Below, in pieces: positions 1-10,495 of a stretch of DNA of 64,000 bases. A model generated the notes under the pieces. It ran no database searches. It was not told the origin of the DNA and saw only the letters and a program-made list of their open reading frames with translations. Origin of the DNA: Manduca sexta (taxonomy: Eukaryota > Arthropoda > Insecta > Lepidoptera > Sphingidae); the NCBI RefSeq assembly GCF_014839805.1, contig NC_051117.1, positions 6,758,001 to 6,822,000 on the forward strand, written 5' to 3'. The translations under genes were made by a program, and so were the position numbers. Position 1 is the first letter of the stretch. The number at the start of each line of letters is the position of its first letter.

Positions 1-185
1 GGAAAACATCGTGAGGAAACCTGCACATCCGAGAAGTTCTCTATAGGAATTTCGAGGGTGTGTGAAGTCTACCAATCCGCACTAGGCCAGCGTGGTGGAC
101 TAAGGCCTAATCCATCTCAGTAGTAGAGAAGAGAAGGCCCGTGCTCAGCAGTGGGCAAGTATATAATACAGGGCTGAATATTATT
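1..185 (+). mobile_element. SINE-A, 3' part, cut by the window edge
   Basis: This is the 3' half of the SINE-A family. It enters the window at the GGAAAACATCGTGAGGAAAC block and runs through the conserved AGGCCAGCGTGGTGGACTAA block to the GTATATAATACAGGGCTGA end and a short ATT-rich tail. The tRNA-like head would lie outside the window. It matches the full copies at 5092 and 27528 almost base for base. Confidence 0.85.
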
Positions 186-199
186 ACTAAATGAAAATA

Positions 200-560
200 T
201 ACTCGTCTTCACCTTTGCTGCCATTGTGCCAAAAATCATTTGTTAATAACGAATATTTTCACCAAAAATCCTGGGTATAGTGTTCTGATTTTTTGATCAT
301 TTTGTAGTTTAGTGTGAATATGGCGTGTGCGTGAGTGTATTTATGACTGAAAGTATGACATCGCTGCGATGAATTCTATCAGTAGTAGTGACATTAAGGC
401 ACGTAAAATTATAATTACTTTTTATTAATACTTATTGTGTTCGAAACTTAAACTTTTTATTTTAGACCTACGGCTCAAATAACTTATTGTAAAGTATTAT
501 TTTCAAGTAAATAATCATATGGTTTTAATTACTAACGCAATGTCAAAGTGACCCTGTATA
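200..560 (+). repeat. Repeat-Q, long copy
   Basis: An unclassified AT-rich dispersed repeat. It runs from a block reading TGCCAAAAATCATT to a block reading AATGTCAAAGTGACCCTGTA. The same order of blocks recurs at 45165-45455 and, in part, at 26285-26435 and 8783-8850, which is the evidence that it is a repeat. At 45165 it is followed by the GAAGTCGGTTAAAA tail common in Lepidoptera, so it may be the body of a larger non-coding element. No coding frame is seen. Confidence 0.6.
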
Positions 561-734
561 CAATTGAAGAGTTTGTTGAAATGCGCTTATCTCAGGACGA
601 AAAATAGTTTTATTCGCCTAACATTCGTTTAAACATAAGAATTCATTTGGTTTTATTAGACCAAGCATACCACATGGATTAACGACTCCTTGCTTGTTTT
701 ATTTTAATTAAAATGTATGTTATGGTGATTAATA

Positions 735-1053
735 ATCGAGTTTCGACCACGGCGGCCAAACTCAACGGAGATCAACCAGATCAATACACAAGTGTGCTCT
801 CTACTCATTCACTTTTATAGTCCGGTGAGATGGTAATTCGAAATGACCAGGTAGAGATCACGCGCAAGACCAACGGCTTTACCTGCGTTCCGAGGCATGG
901 GAGCATCACACCGCCAACTTCCTGGCTCCGAGCTGCGACTGAGTAATTTTTAAGATGGAAAACCCAGTTTTTTTGTCCCGGGATTCGAACCCTGGACCTC
1001 AGCGCAGTAGTCGTACACGTACCTTGTACAATTATATCTACACCACCGAAGCA
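735..1053 (-). mobile_element. SINE-E, near full length
   Basis: A tRNA-headed SINE read on the minus strand. The head near 1053 has a box-A-like GGTGGTGTAG stretch and a box B reading GGTTCGAATCCC at about 980-990. The body contains the AGTCCGGTGAGA block (complement side, about 820) and ends in the GACCACGGCGGCCAAACTC block near 745. The head resembles SINE-C but the body differs. Related copies lie at 12830 and 18355. The 89-codon open frame across it is a shadow. Confidence 0.75.
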
Positions 1054-1249
1054 GTCAATTAAAATGTACAGCATTCATTAAATTATATGCATTTATTAGT
1101 TATTATATCCTCATAATATTCATTAGTTTATATGTTCTCATAATATGTAATGTTATAATTTAAGAATGTACGCATTACTTTAATGAATTCTGTGACTCCT
1201 TTATATTGGTTGTGCATCAGAATATGACCATCGTTATAGTACTCCTTTT

Positions 1250-1560
1250 TCGCAGGGAGAAAACACGTTGTCCTACCGTCACCTGAGGGGTGAGTGGAAC
1301 GGTTTTGTTTCACCGATCTTACAGCCCAATGTCGACACTCGGGAGTATAGCATCCGAGCGAGCATTAGTCCCTACTCCTGTATATACTCTACACCAGCAT
1401 ACCAACCAAAACCCGCGGTGATCTTCTTCGGCGCATACAGGACGGCCCCAGGGTATCTTGTTGCATTGAGATAGCTGCGTGGAACCGTCCTGCGCGAAAA
1501 TTATGAATTTGGCGCCTACGACATCGGGAGAACGACTACCCGCAGTGTCGACCACTTCAT
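1250..1560 (+). repeat. Repeat-F copy
   Basis: A moderately GC-rich dispersed repeat with marker blocks CGGGAGTATAGCATCCGAGC and CATACCAACCAAAACCCGCG. It is recognised by comparison with copies at 14345, 36065 and 59905. Short open frames on both strands are not conserved between copies. Its class is unknown to me; it could be the 3' end of a larger element. Confidence 0.6.
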
Positions 1561-1584
1561 AATACTAATCTTGAGTAAACTCAT

Positions 1585-1809
1585 CCTCTTAGACGTTATT
1601 TATCTAAGGACGGAGCATTGCTGTGATAACAAGTATGTTTCTCAGCTTTGTTTATCTGACAGCCAACTAGATTCAAGTTGTATCTCAATATTAGCCAATC
1701 ACAACGGTCCTATGTCTTCGCACTGCGAATGCGTATACCGTCAGTACTGAGAAACAGACTTGTTATCACAGCAATGCTCAGTCATTAGATAAAAAACGTC
1801 CATGAATAA
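1585..1809. mobile_element. MITE-I, copy 1
   Basis: A non-autonomous element with long terminal inverted repeats. The left arm (1591-1640) and right arm (1747-1800) are near-perfect reverse complements containing GCTGTGATAACAAG. The ends read TTATTCATAGACG or a variant, and the middle is unique. Copy 2 at 55660 carries the middle in the opposite orientation, as expected if it sits on the other strand. No transposase is encoded. Confidence 0.8.
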
Positions 1810-2159
1810 AAGGGTCAATGTATAATCTGCTGGAGAACTTAATATAAATAAATTAATCCACAAATAGTAAATACCAATATATATTTTTTTGAAAACACCT
1901 CGCACGTACCAAAGGAAGGAAAACCGTATTTATATTATGTAATTGAAATATTTAAACACAAGTCAATTAGTGTGTTTGCAACAGGATATAATTATAATTG
2001 CTGGCACAACAAACATGTCGAAAATACCTATAAATGTGAATAATGAATTATTTTTAGTTGTTATGTCATTTGTTTTATTCATTCGTTCAGTTTGTGGTGC
2101 AATTATTTCTAACTTGGATGCTTCCATTAGATGGAGAGTTGATAGACGTTTTAGAAGGT
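1810..2159. other. AT-rich gap
   Basis: I see no gene, repeat family or RNA here. Short open frames run into the adjoining Repeat-D and are not supported. Confidence 0.5.
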
Positions 2160-2405
2160 ACTGGTGGTAGGATGTATTTTATATCTGCCCGGATAGCGAC
2201 CGTACACAAGGTGTTAATACCCGCTATAGTGGCCCACGTAAGTGTTTCGCGTTCCGAGATCAGCCTTTATATCTGGTTCGAACAGGCCGGCATAATTGCG
2301 TCGATTGCTGAAGGGATAATAATCTCTCATCAGTCGATATTCTATTGGACCCCACTCCACTTACCATCAGATGTAGGGTCATTCCCCATGCCTGTATAAA
2401 AAAGG
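2160..2405 (+). repeat. Repeat-D, near full length
   Basis: An A-tailed dispersed repeat. It begins near GGTAGGATGTATTTTATATC, continues through GTGTTAATACCCGC and GGCCGGCATAATTGCGTCGA, and ends with CCACTTACCATCAG and a short A-run. The ordered match to 26485 (reverse), 41495 (reverse, partial), 49950 and 63765 defines the family. The A-rich end suggests copying through RNA. The 113-codon open frame here is not kept in other copies. Confidence 0.7.
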
Positions 2406-2609
2406 TGTTTGAGGCCATGTAAAACATTGTTGGTATCTTTTTCTAGTTATACCTAAATATCATGATGCAGTCCTGGCTGTAGGATTTCAGGATTTAAGTA
2501 TTCTTAAAAGAAAAGAGAATATATATAGAGGCATTTTGAAATATTAATATCTGGTATTTGAAGAGTTGTAAAATAAAAACGCCAGATCTTTTAACCAGCT
2601 ATTTTCAAA

Positions 2610-2930
2610 GATGGTGGTGGTAGGTCTCTCATATGTGGGAGTCCGTCTGGGCAGATACCAGCGCATTGTCTACTTCTGCCGCCAAGCAGCAGTGTGTAGA
2701 CACTGTTGTGTGCTGGTTTGAAGGACATTGTAGCCAGTGTATCTATTGGACACAATACGACTTAATAACTCATGTCGCAGGATGGTGAGCGCAGTGGAAT
2801 ACCAAACAGTACTTTATAATTCAAGGTGTCGGATGGTGTTTCTACTATTTATGGGTGGTCGAATCGGTTATCATCAGGCGAACGGCAAGCTCGTCTCGTC
2901 ATTGAAAGCAATAAAAAAAATATATTTTAA
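2610..2930 (+). repeat. Repeat-B, near full length
   Basis: A dispersed repeat of about 310 bp. It starts at GGTGGTAGGTCTCTCATATG, passes CAGTGTATCTATTGGACA and the GAGCGCAGTGGAATACCAAA block, and ends at ATCAGGCGAACGGCAAGCTC followed by AATAAAAAAA. About fourteen copies or parts occur in the window in both orientations. The A-tail and variable 5' ends point to target-primed reverse transcription. I see no clear pol III boxes, so it may be a LINE 3' end or a SINE of another type. Confidence 0.75.
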
Positions 2931-3236
2931 TTTGACGGGCGCTAAAACCTGCAACCCTTCAGCCAGATTTGCATCATCATATTCAGGTATAAATACAAAA
3001 AGATTTTAACAATATTTTATATTGCGTCAAACAGCTTCCCCAAAATGTCTATCAACTCTTCGATTATCTCTTATTACTATAAATACTCATATGCCAGTGA
3101 CGTCAGATTGGGATTTCTCAATTATAAATAGGCGGTAATGTAGGGAAATTTTGGAGGAAAAATGTAACCTGCCACTAATGATGTTTTGAGATGGCAAATT
3201 GGAGATTTTTGATGGGCAATAAATTTTTTTTGTTAG

Positions 3237-3374
3237 CAATAATATCTTAAACCTTCTATTTTTGGGGATGTCTCAATAGGGTACTTGAGTTATTGTTTTT
3301 ATAACGTTAATAATATCTTAAACCTTCTATTTTTTGGGATAGGGTATTTGCTTTATTGTTGTTAAAACGTTAAT
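3237..3374 (+). repeat. Tandem duplication, about 70 bp x 2
   Basis: The stretch beginning AATAATATCTTAAACCTTCT occurs twice in tandem, starting near 3237 and 3307, each followed by a similar TTATTGTT and AACGTTAATAA stretch. It is a small local duplication inside an AT-rich region. The flanks, 3031-3236 and 3375-4015, hold no gene I can support; TGACGTCA sites occur near 3098 and 3512. Confidence 0.7.
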
Positions 3375-4034
3375 AAAATATGTACGTCGTATAAATTCTA
3401 AAACAGAAGAAATCATTAAAATCTGATGAGAAATACACAGGTTACAAGCCATTGAAATTTGCTAGTAGGGGTGAGTATCAAAAAACAGAAAAGAGACGAA
3501 ATACTTGTATGTGACGTCAGCGGGTATTATGATGCGTGCGAAAGAAAGAGATGGAGCGATATCCCCACACCACGCCCACTTCTGCACGTAGCAATATTTG
3601 AAAATTAAATACCTGCCTCATTTCTTATCGAATTTTAATGCTGTTTTCACAGAAGAATTTCTTTTGTACCAATTGTTGTTACGTATAATAAAATGCATAA
3701 AATCGAACATAATCAAATACCATATTCTGTTTGGAGGTACCTATTATAAAGCAAACTGGACTTATCCTTTCATGGCCGTTGATTATCATTTATCAAAAGG
3801 TGATCTACTTGTACGCTTTTCGATTTTTATAAAAAAATACCCGACGTTATAGTCATTATAGGTACTATCACATAAATACGTATTTACCATAAATTAGAGT
3901 GCTGTTTTGATATTTGTAGACAGCTTTTGATAGTTCCACCTGGAATATTTTTTCATATGTTTCTACTTCTGACATTTGATTATTGTCGAAAATTGGTTTA
4001 TATAGGTGTTTCGTATTAGGGCAGGGATGGGGAA

Positions 4035-4044
4035 GGGGGGGGGG
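4035..4044 (+). repeat. Poly(G) tract
   Basis: Ten consecutive G residues, preceded by GGGATGGGGAA, in otherwise AT-rich DNA. It has four closely spaced G-runs and could form a G-quadruplex. No adjoining gene is seen. Confidence 0.8.
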
Positions 4045-4159
4045 AGGTTCCGCTCTTTGATCCGTAAATGCCCCCCAACCTGGACTGGACTATTTGGAGA
4101 AGTCGTAAGCACTGAACTTCTGGCTGGTGATGCTGATTTGGAACCTCGAAGGCCATTTC

Positions 4160-4313
4160 ACAGCAGCAGTTAGGGGTCCGTATAACCCAATTCCTGCTTC
4201 CCTTTATGTAGAATCTGTTTATCAGAACGTTTTGCAGACGGCATTTATGCATATTAGTATCAATATTTGTTTTTTGGTGTTCCTTTCTGAAAATCTCACT
4301 TTTCGCCACTGCT
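4160..4313. mobile_element. MITE-G copy
   Basis: Recognised by ordered blocks: GGTCCGTATAACCCAATTCC, CTTCCCTTTATGTAGAATCT, ATCAGAACGTTTTGCAGACG, GCATTTATGCATATTAGTA and TTTCGCCACTG. The ends of better copies read CAGTGGCGAAGG in inverted orientation. It is short, has no coding capacity and is repeated about ten times in the window, so I call it a MITE. Confidence 0.65.
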
Positions 4314-5091
4314 TTACCGAATCAGTCAAAATCGAAGATGAAATATTTATTTAACACGAAGGATTTTGATATACATACAGAATATACGTACGCAATACAC
4401 ATACGAACACCCTACATCGACTTATCAACCAAAACCTGGGGCCCTGGGGTATTTTGTTGCCAATCTAGTTACCTGGTAATTTAGTTACCTGGGACTTCAG
4501 TATTTTATCCGTTTATGGACTTTATTTTAGTGGCAGCTGGGTTTTAATTAGGTCCAACATACTTATCTCAAACGGATAAGGTACCTAACACAAAACCGGG
4601 TTTCCTTAGCGGAAAAAATAACGTCTACCATGTCGCTTTAAAATTTGGCAAAATAGACCTAAACTTTGTGGAATATAGTACATTTTACACAAATTAATTA
4701 TTATATTCCAAATTTGAATTTTATACAAGATTTATTTTAGAGGCAGATTACCAGATAAACGTACTAAATTGGTTAGTGCCTATTGTGAACAAAATCTAAA
4801 CATGAAAATCCCAGGTTCAATAATAAATTAATAACAAATGACAAAAGTTTCAAAATTTAGCATAAGAATATCAGAATAAATATGACTACTATTTTCACTG
4901 TCGGGAATTTGTAACATTGTGATTAGACGTGATATACTTAGGATACGGTATGTGGGGTAATACCGGATAACAAAGTAATTCGGTTAGTATTACAGCTCGA
5001 AGTGCTATTTTTATTGTACCACAATTACTTTGTCACAGTATTAATTTTCGTTATAATTAAGCAGTAATTTTGAAACAATTTGAATTTTAAA

Positions 5092-5410
5092 GCGGCGATA
5101 GCCTAGTTGGGTGTGGAACGGACTGCCAAGACGAATGTCCGCAGGTTCAAATCCCAAGGGCACACACCTCTGACTTTTCTAAAAAATCATGTGTGTATTC
5201 TTTGTGAATTTATCGTTCGCTTTAACGGTGAAGGAAAACATTGTGAGGAAACCTGCATACCTGAGAAGTTCTCTATAGGAATTTCGAAGGTGTGTGAAGT
5301 CTACCAATCCGTATTAGGCCAGCGTGGTGGACTAAGGCCTAATCCCTCTCAGTAGTAGAGGAGGCCCGTGCTCAGCAGTGGGCAAGTATATAATACAGGG
5401 CTGATATTAT
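5092..5410 (+). mobile_element. SINE-A, full length
   Basis: A tRNA-derived SINE. The head holds box A (GATAGCCTAGTTGGGTGTGG, 5098-5117) and box B (GGTTCAAATCC, about 5144-5154). The body runs to the TATATAATACAGGGCTGA end and an ATT-rich tail. A candidate target-site duplication TTTGAAACAA lies at 5069-5078 and 5419-5428, with a few extra bases before the head. It would be transcribed by RNA polymerase III and copied by a partner LINE. The 82-codon open frame is a by-product. Confidence 0.9.
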
Positions 5411-5429
5411 TTATTTTATTTGAAACAAC

Positions 5430-6186
5430 GGTATTACCCCCTAATCCGATTTTACTACTACTATTCCAGCTACCTTCAAATTTTATTAAATCCGTAATAA
5501 AACGTAATTATTTAAAGATAGTACATATGTTTACAGCAATTACTGCCGGACATGTCATGTGTCATTGTATCATAATTTAGATTTCCCCGAACTGCGTAAC
5601 GTAATAGATAAGAACGAAACATAATATATTGTAGTCAAATTAATGTAAACAACTGAATGTAATATTTTTTTATTGAGTTTTTTATTGTATAGCGCGGAGT
5701 GTGAAATTGTTTTGGGTACATAAATATCGTCGTTGTAGGTGGAGAACTAAATAACTCGGATTTTGGCCATTTTGGACTTTCATCACTTTTGTGTTGCCCA
5801 AAACATGGCGCATATTTTGGCCTAACAAGCATTTCATTATCTTATCCCGTTTCGAAATTATAGCTTTTTTATGTTAAAAGTGGAGGAATAAATATATTCA
5901 AATAATATATATTTTGTTGTAGAAAAAGTAAATAATTAAATAATAAAATTAATAAACTGCGACTTATAATCTGTTCAATAGTAAAGAAATTAAATAAAAT
6001 GAATTGTTTAATTCTTCCTCGAGTCTATTGTTTGTAAACAAAATTAATCAAGTGTGTAGAAGAACTAAACAACTTGATTTGTCTCATTTAGACATTGAAA
6101 ATCCTAATGGTATTCACTTTAATAAACTCTATAATTGTAATTATTTAACCTTATAATTACTTTACCATATGATTTCTAGTGTGGCA
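5430..6186. other. AT-rich gap with scattered AACTAAATAACT motifs
   Basis: No gene or known repeat is recognised. The motif AACTAAATAACT or a close variant recurs at about 5745, 6065, 6190 and 6248, and is arranged as a palindrome at 6187. Confidence 0.4.
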
Positions 6187-6217
6187 AAACTAAATAACTA
6201 TACGAGTTATTTAGTTT
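6187..6217. repeat. Perfect palindrome, 13-bp arms
   Basis: AAACTAAATAACT at 6187-6199 and its exact reverse complement at 6205-6217, separated by ATACG. It could form a hairpin in RNA or bind a dimeric protein. Its role is unknown. Confidence 0.85.
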
Positions 6218-6929
6218 ATTTCAGCAAAGTTACAAAACATTGTTGTGGCAGAATTAAATAAGAAGTTTTTATTTTTTTATATTTTTATTCTTCAGGTCAG
6301 AGTTTTTTTTGTTAATGCATAATATAATAGATAATAAGACCCAAGATATATAAAAATACCGACATTAAAATTATTTATAGTTTTTTAGTAATGCTTAAAA
6401 ATAACGAAAACTTATACTAAACTATTTTTCGGATTTTATCGCGGTTTTAATATCTGTTTCGTTTCATTGCCGTACGTAAATCGAATTATAGAACCACAAC
6501 ATATAATTATTTCTATAACAAAACAACGATTCTGACATCACAAATATATACGATATTATCAAGTACTAGCTTAATTCTGCATGTATGAAAATAACTTGAT
6601 ATAAATAACTCTTGATAACCGCGACCTATATCCGAAAGTGTGGAGATAATATTGTTTTTATTGTGAAAATGTTGCCTATTTCGTAGTATTGGACCAGAAT
6701 AAAAGCATTAAATATTCTCTAATAAGGTTTATCAACCAATAAGAGCGTTGTTAAAGAGTTTTAGCTGTTTTATAGAACAAATCCATGCTAGACAGACAAT
6801 TGTATCTAAGTGACGTATATACCAAAACTTAATTACACAAATATTTGGAAACGCCAGATTTTTTCGCGATGTTTGATCTAAGTTTCGTAGTTCTAGGACA
6901 TTTTTAATATCATTAGACCATATTTTTAT

Positions 6930-7078
6930 AAAGTTAATGTAATTGCTTCCCTTCATGTAGAATTTATGTAAAATCTTATTATCATTAGAACGATTTGGAG
7001 ACCGCACTTATTCATTATAGTACGTATATATTGTGTGGGGTTCCCTTTCGGGTAAGTTTGCCTTCCGCCACTGGTGGT
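6930..7078. mobile_element. MITE-G copy
   Basis: It shares with other MITE-G copies the blocks TTATGTAAAATCTTATTATC, ATTAGAACGATTTGGAGACC, the TTCCCTTTCGGG stretch and a terminal TTCCGCCACTGG. The left end is eroded. Open frames running through it on both strands are shadows. Confidence 0.6.
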
Positions 7079-7169
7079 TACGAACTGTATTTTTTCATGT
7101 CCACGAAGAAGATAGACTGCAGGGCACGGGTGATGTTGCAGACATTCCTTCCTTGCTAGACACATTTCT

Positions 7170-7215
7170 TTATCATCATCATTTCAGCCGGAAATCGTCC
7201 ACTGCTGGAAATAGG
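7170..7215 (+). repeat. LINE/SINE tail fragment
   Basis: A short fragment with a CATCATCAT run followed by TCAGCCGGAAATCGTCCACT and GCTGGAAATAGG. It resembles the reverse of the shared SINE-A and RTE-like LINE 3' ends. It is too short to classify further. Confidence 0.35.
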
Positions 7216-7239
7216 TTAAAACGCAGTACATTAGTACAT

Positions 7240-7475
7240 AACGTAAAAACGCCTCCTTAGATCATAATTTTGTCACTCGCATTGCTATGGAGGGAAGTAG
7301 ATAATCAATATTTCCAACTCCTCCATATATTTCTATTTGATTAATTTCGTTGCGGGATAATGACGTATTGGTTTTCCCTGAGACTCGCCGAGCTTCACTG
7401 CTCGGTGTCATAAAATGCGTGCCACTGCTGATCCTGGCTTACAGGAGTTGTAGTGGTGGGTGTGAGGGCGGGAAA
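7240..7475 (+). repeat. Repeat-H, longest copy
   Basis: A dispersed repeat ending in GGGCGGGAAAGTCT. Markers are TTTCCAACTCCTCC, CGTTGCGGGATAATGACGTA, CCGAGCTTCACTGCTCGGTG (which can fold) and CTTACAGGAGTTGTAGTGGT. This copy and the one at 37860 extend further 5' than those at 50770 and 54685, which start at different points but share the 3' end. The 134-codon open frame crosses the 3' border and is not a gene. Confidence 0.7.
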
Positions 7476-7705
7476 GTCTCTGCTGGACATAGGCCTTCCC
7501 CATTGAGCGCTATAGTGACCGGTTCTGGGCCGCCCTCATCTATCGGACTGAATTCTCCGACTGAAGACTCCGGCGACCCTCACCAGGTCGTCGGTCCATC
7601 TCGTGGGGGGCCTGCCTACGCTGCGTCTTTCGGTTCGTGGTCGCCACTTCAGAAATCTTCCGCCACAACGGCCATCAGTTCTACGAGCTATCTATTTCTT
7701 TATAT
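7476..7705 (+). repeat. Dispersed repeat of LINE 3'-end type
   Basis: A GC-rich block beginning TCTGCTGGACATAGGCCTTC and containing CACCAGGTCGTCGGTCCATC and CTACGCTGCGTCTTTCGG. I recognise these words as a widespread lepidopteran repeat, probably the 3' region of a non-LTR retrotransposon; the class is from memory, not shown by the sequence. It abuts Repeat-H directly, so the two may be one element or a nested insertion. Confidence 0.5.
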
Positions 7706-7894
7706 ACAAATATTTCTTTCGTTCATCTTTGTCTACCTAAAATGCGCTGAGTGAAGGACAAGATTATTTTAGAATATTTTTTCCTTAGTGCAAACGCCGC
7801 TCAATTTGTTAATACCAAGTTATGTTTAATAACAACGTAATATTAAAACCCAAGCTTTAATCTCATTACCGCGTCCTAATATTTTTATTAAATA

Positions 7895-7935
7895 CTAGGT
7901 TTTGTTCGTGGCTTCGCCCGCGTTCTCGGGAGCAC
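7895..7935 (-). mobile_element. Helitron-type 3' end fragment
   Basis: On the minus strand this reads a GCGGGCGAAGCCACG hairpin-like stretch, a short spacer and CTAG followed by T. That fits the Helitron 3' end rule (hairpin, CTRR, insertion before T). Only about 40 bp are kept. Confidence 0.5.
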
Positions 7936-8782
7936 TCAGGGGTAATGTTCTTATTAATGAAAGAATTTAGAAAAATAGTAGTATCCGATATTACCCATTC
8001 CAAAGAAACAGACAAAAATCTTATATTAATTTTACTTTAAAAACGCAATGAATAATCATTCACGTGATTTTAATTATATTTTTGAAAATGATAATCACGC
8101 GTCACGTTTTCACGTTTTCAATTTTGATTACCATAAAAACGATGAATAATTTTTAATAATTATGTGCGACTTCTATTTGTTTTAAAAGATTATTTAAAAT
8201 ACATATATCTAGCTATATATTATATAATATACCTGTACCCATAATACTTATACGCGGGTGTTTTACACGCTACCCACGTGTTTTGAACTATATTGAAGAT
8301 AACGTGAAAATCTGACACATCTTTAAATGTTGGCTGTGGCTGTAAGAGTTACACATCTTGTGAAATAAAAAAATATAACATTTGAATTTCGAACTGAGTC
8401 ACGTTCTTTCCCCGAAATTCAAAATTCGGATGACGTCCGCTATCAAAATCCACCGCGTCATTATTATGACGATCAGTTGTGGGATAAACAAATACGTTGT
8501 ATGCGGGGAATAACCGTAATACTGCGATCCTTTGAATCTTCACATCCGTTGTTTATAATATTGTAATCAGTTGGATAACTGGCTCCTGTTACACCTGGTT
8601 GATAAGGGTGATTTTTGTATGAAGTCAAAGACTTGTTTTTCACAATTGAGTAACGTAATATTCCGACTGTCTGGAGATCAGTTATTTTAAAATAAGTTGA
8701 AGTGGTCTGTATTGAGATTCATTGCAGTCTTGTTTTAGAATCCACATACAGGCTAGTTTTGACATTGCGTTGATAAATGAAA
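7936..8782. other. AT-rich gap
   Basis: No gene or repeat is recognised. CACGTG occurs at 8062 and 8275. A 64-codon minus-strand frame at 8349-8543 resembles nothing I know. Confidence 0.4.
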
Positions 8783-8912
8783 CACCATCGTCTTTACCAC
8801 TGCTAACATTGTGCCAAAAATATTCATGAATAACGAATATTTTTACCAAAACAATGAGTGTACGGAACGTCAGATCGCCAGTACCTAGTACATATATGTA
8901 GCTTAGTATAAA
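8783..8912 (+). repeat. Fragments of Repeat-Q and Repeat-R, adjacent
   Basis: 8783-8850 matches the start of Repeat-Q (CATTGTGCCAAAAAT, then AATAACGAATATTTTTACC). 8853-8912 matches Repeat-R (GAGTGTACGGAACGTCAGAT, then AGTACATATATG). Repeat-R recurs at 24974-25284 and 34137-34235. The two are fused here, by insertion or because both are parts of one larger family. Confidence 0.5.
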
Positions 8913-9334
8913 ATTTTACAGGTTCAAATAAATTATTTCATTCCATAATGACATATGGGAGGGCCTTATGATTTTCCTTCTTATGTAGCATATTACATAT
9001 AGATATTCCTATGTCTCATTGTGGCGAGCATACTCCGCAGTTCTGAGCCCTTATAAGCCACCTGACCATCACATAACAATGATACATCCAGTCAATCTGA
9101 CAAATCGTTCATAGAAATTGGCTTGGTTATTTTTAACGTAAGGAAACTTTAAAAACTCCGCACTCATGCTACGAATTATGAATAATATGGAAAACTAAAA
9201 TTACAATATTCTTTTCCCGATGTCATCATCTGGCGCAATTTTGTGACGCTGCGGGACGATTTGGTGACGTCATTAAGTTGGTTACCTGATGGTAAGCATC
9301 ATGAGTCTAAACAATAGCATGACTATTTCAGATT

Positions 9335-9385
9335 ACACAATAAATCCCTTCTGCGTAGATCGGACCATCAACAGCAAAAAAAATA
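9335..9385 (-). repeat. Repeat-P fragment
   Basis: The minus strand reads TGGTCCGATCTACGCAGAAG, a word shared with 16485, 14990 and 43310. The class is unknown. Confidence 0.45.
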
Positions 9386-9439
9386 AAAAATTGTATTATT
9401 GTAAAATGTAGGTAGATATTGCAACTTTGACAGTTCGCC

Positions 9440-9500
9440 ACGTGATTACGATGGCTGCAAAGTCTTCGAAACGTCGGGACATTTTTTTATAATTATTTAT
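9440..9500 (-). repeat. Repeat-K fragment
   Basis: On the minus strand this contains CCCGACGTTTCGAAGACTTT, the hallmark of Repeat-K, which recurs at 12610, 16318, 22388, 41035 and 48705. Confidence 0.55.
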
Positions 9501-9506
9501 AATATA

Positions 9507-9795
9507 AAAAAACTTTTAAACAAATAATTGTACCGCCTTCATAAACCACTAAAAACCAAAAAATAATTGAACATTATATACTGGTTACCAATTTTGGAAT
9601 CGGTACCTAATGAATAAAAAAAAAAAAATGTATTTATCTAGCTTAACTAGCAATTTTAATGAGTAATGTTTAATTTTTATTAGGCACCGACTCCAAAATT
9701 GGTTACCAGTATATACGTAATGTTAAATTATTTTTGGGTTTTTAATGGGTTTTGAAGGCGGTAAAATTTTTTGTTGAAAGTTTTTATTTTTTTCT
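9507..9795. mobile_element. Fold-back element, arms of about 115 bp
   Basis: The left arm (9507-9620) contains ACCGCCTTC and TACTGGTTACCAATTTTGGA. The right arm (9680-9795) contains the reverse complements TCCAAAATTGGTTACCAGTA and GAAGGCGGT. The arms diverge slightly and the spacer has an A-tract. A half copy lies at 45528-45690. Its size and symmetry fit a fold-back MITE. It encodes nothing. Confidence 0.85.
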
Positions 9796-9954
9796 TTTTT
9801 GTGTTAGTAAAAATCAGTATACATTGAGGACATCATAGTTGACATCATTTTAAGAGTTTTCTAATGTATCTCCGAAGTCAAGGGTTTAACAACAATGAAA
9901 TTTTGCATTCGAATAAAAAATGAATCATCAAAATCAATTTACCCATAAGGTAAC

Positions 9955-10012
9955 AAACATAAAATAAATACAGTCGAATTGAAAACCTCCTCTTCTTTTG
10001 AAGTCGGTTAAA
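9955..10012 (+). repeat. Lepidopteran GAAGTCGGTTAAAA tail
   Basis: It contains CAGTCGAATTGAAAACCTCC followed by a GAAGTCGGTTAAAAACCG stretch. The same tail is at 45475-45520, 45650-45690 and 62008-62060, and in part near 38310. It is the 3' end of a common non-coding lepidopteran repeat; here it lies about 160 bp after the fold-back element. Confidence 0.6.
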
Positions 10013-10495
10013 AACCGAAAAATAGATTTATTTCAATATCAGTTTAGTGGTTAAGTCGTAAAGCACAACAGAGTTAGTTTTGCGTTAATAACACATTAAT
10101 AAGGACTTATCATCCCACTGCTGGGCACGTGCCGGCCGATATCCCTCTATACAAAAACAATTGTTCCTAATTTGCGTAACATATTCTGAGAAACACAATA
10201 CAATGTTATGATGTAATACTGAGATGGATTTATCCCGGAAATACCTAAGTATTATCAGTTCTCCAGTAAACATTAAAATATAAATTCTGACACCTGACAA
10301 TAAAGTTTAAATTGCTTTATCATGTTCCTGTATAACATTACGGAATTTTTATTGACACATGGTAATGTAACATTTTATAATATAGGGTATGTAAATGTAA
10401 TATTTTGTTTTTATTTGAACTACCTGTATGTGAATTTGATAACCAAATCATATAAAATATCACTGTAGCTGAGGGTAGGCAGAATTATAAGCAAT

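Noticed and set aside
3598..3852. 84-codon AT-rich plus-strand frame
   Set aside because: No domain or homology is recognised, and such frames are expected by chance in AT-rich DNA.
7350..7754. 134-codon frame
   Set aside because: It spans the junction of Repeat-H and the following repeat; other copies do not keep it open.
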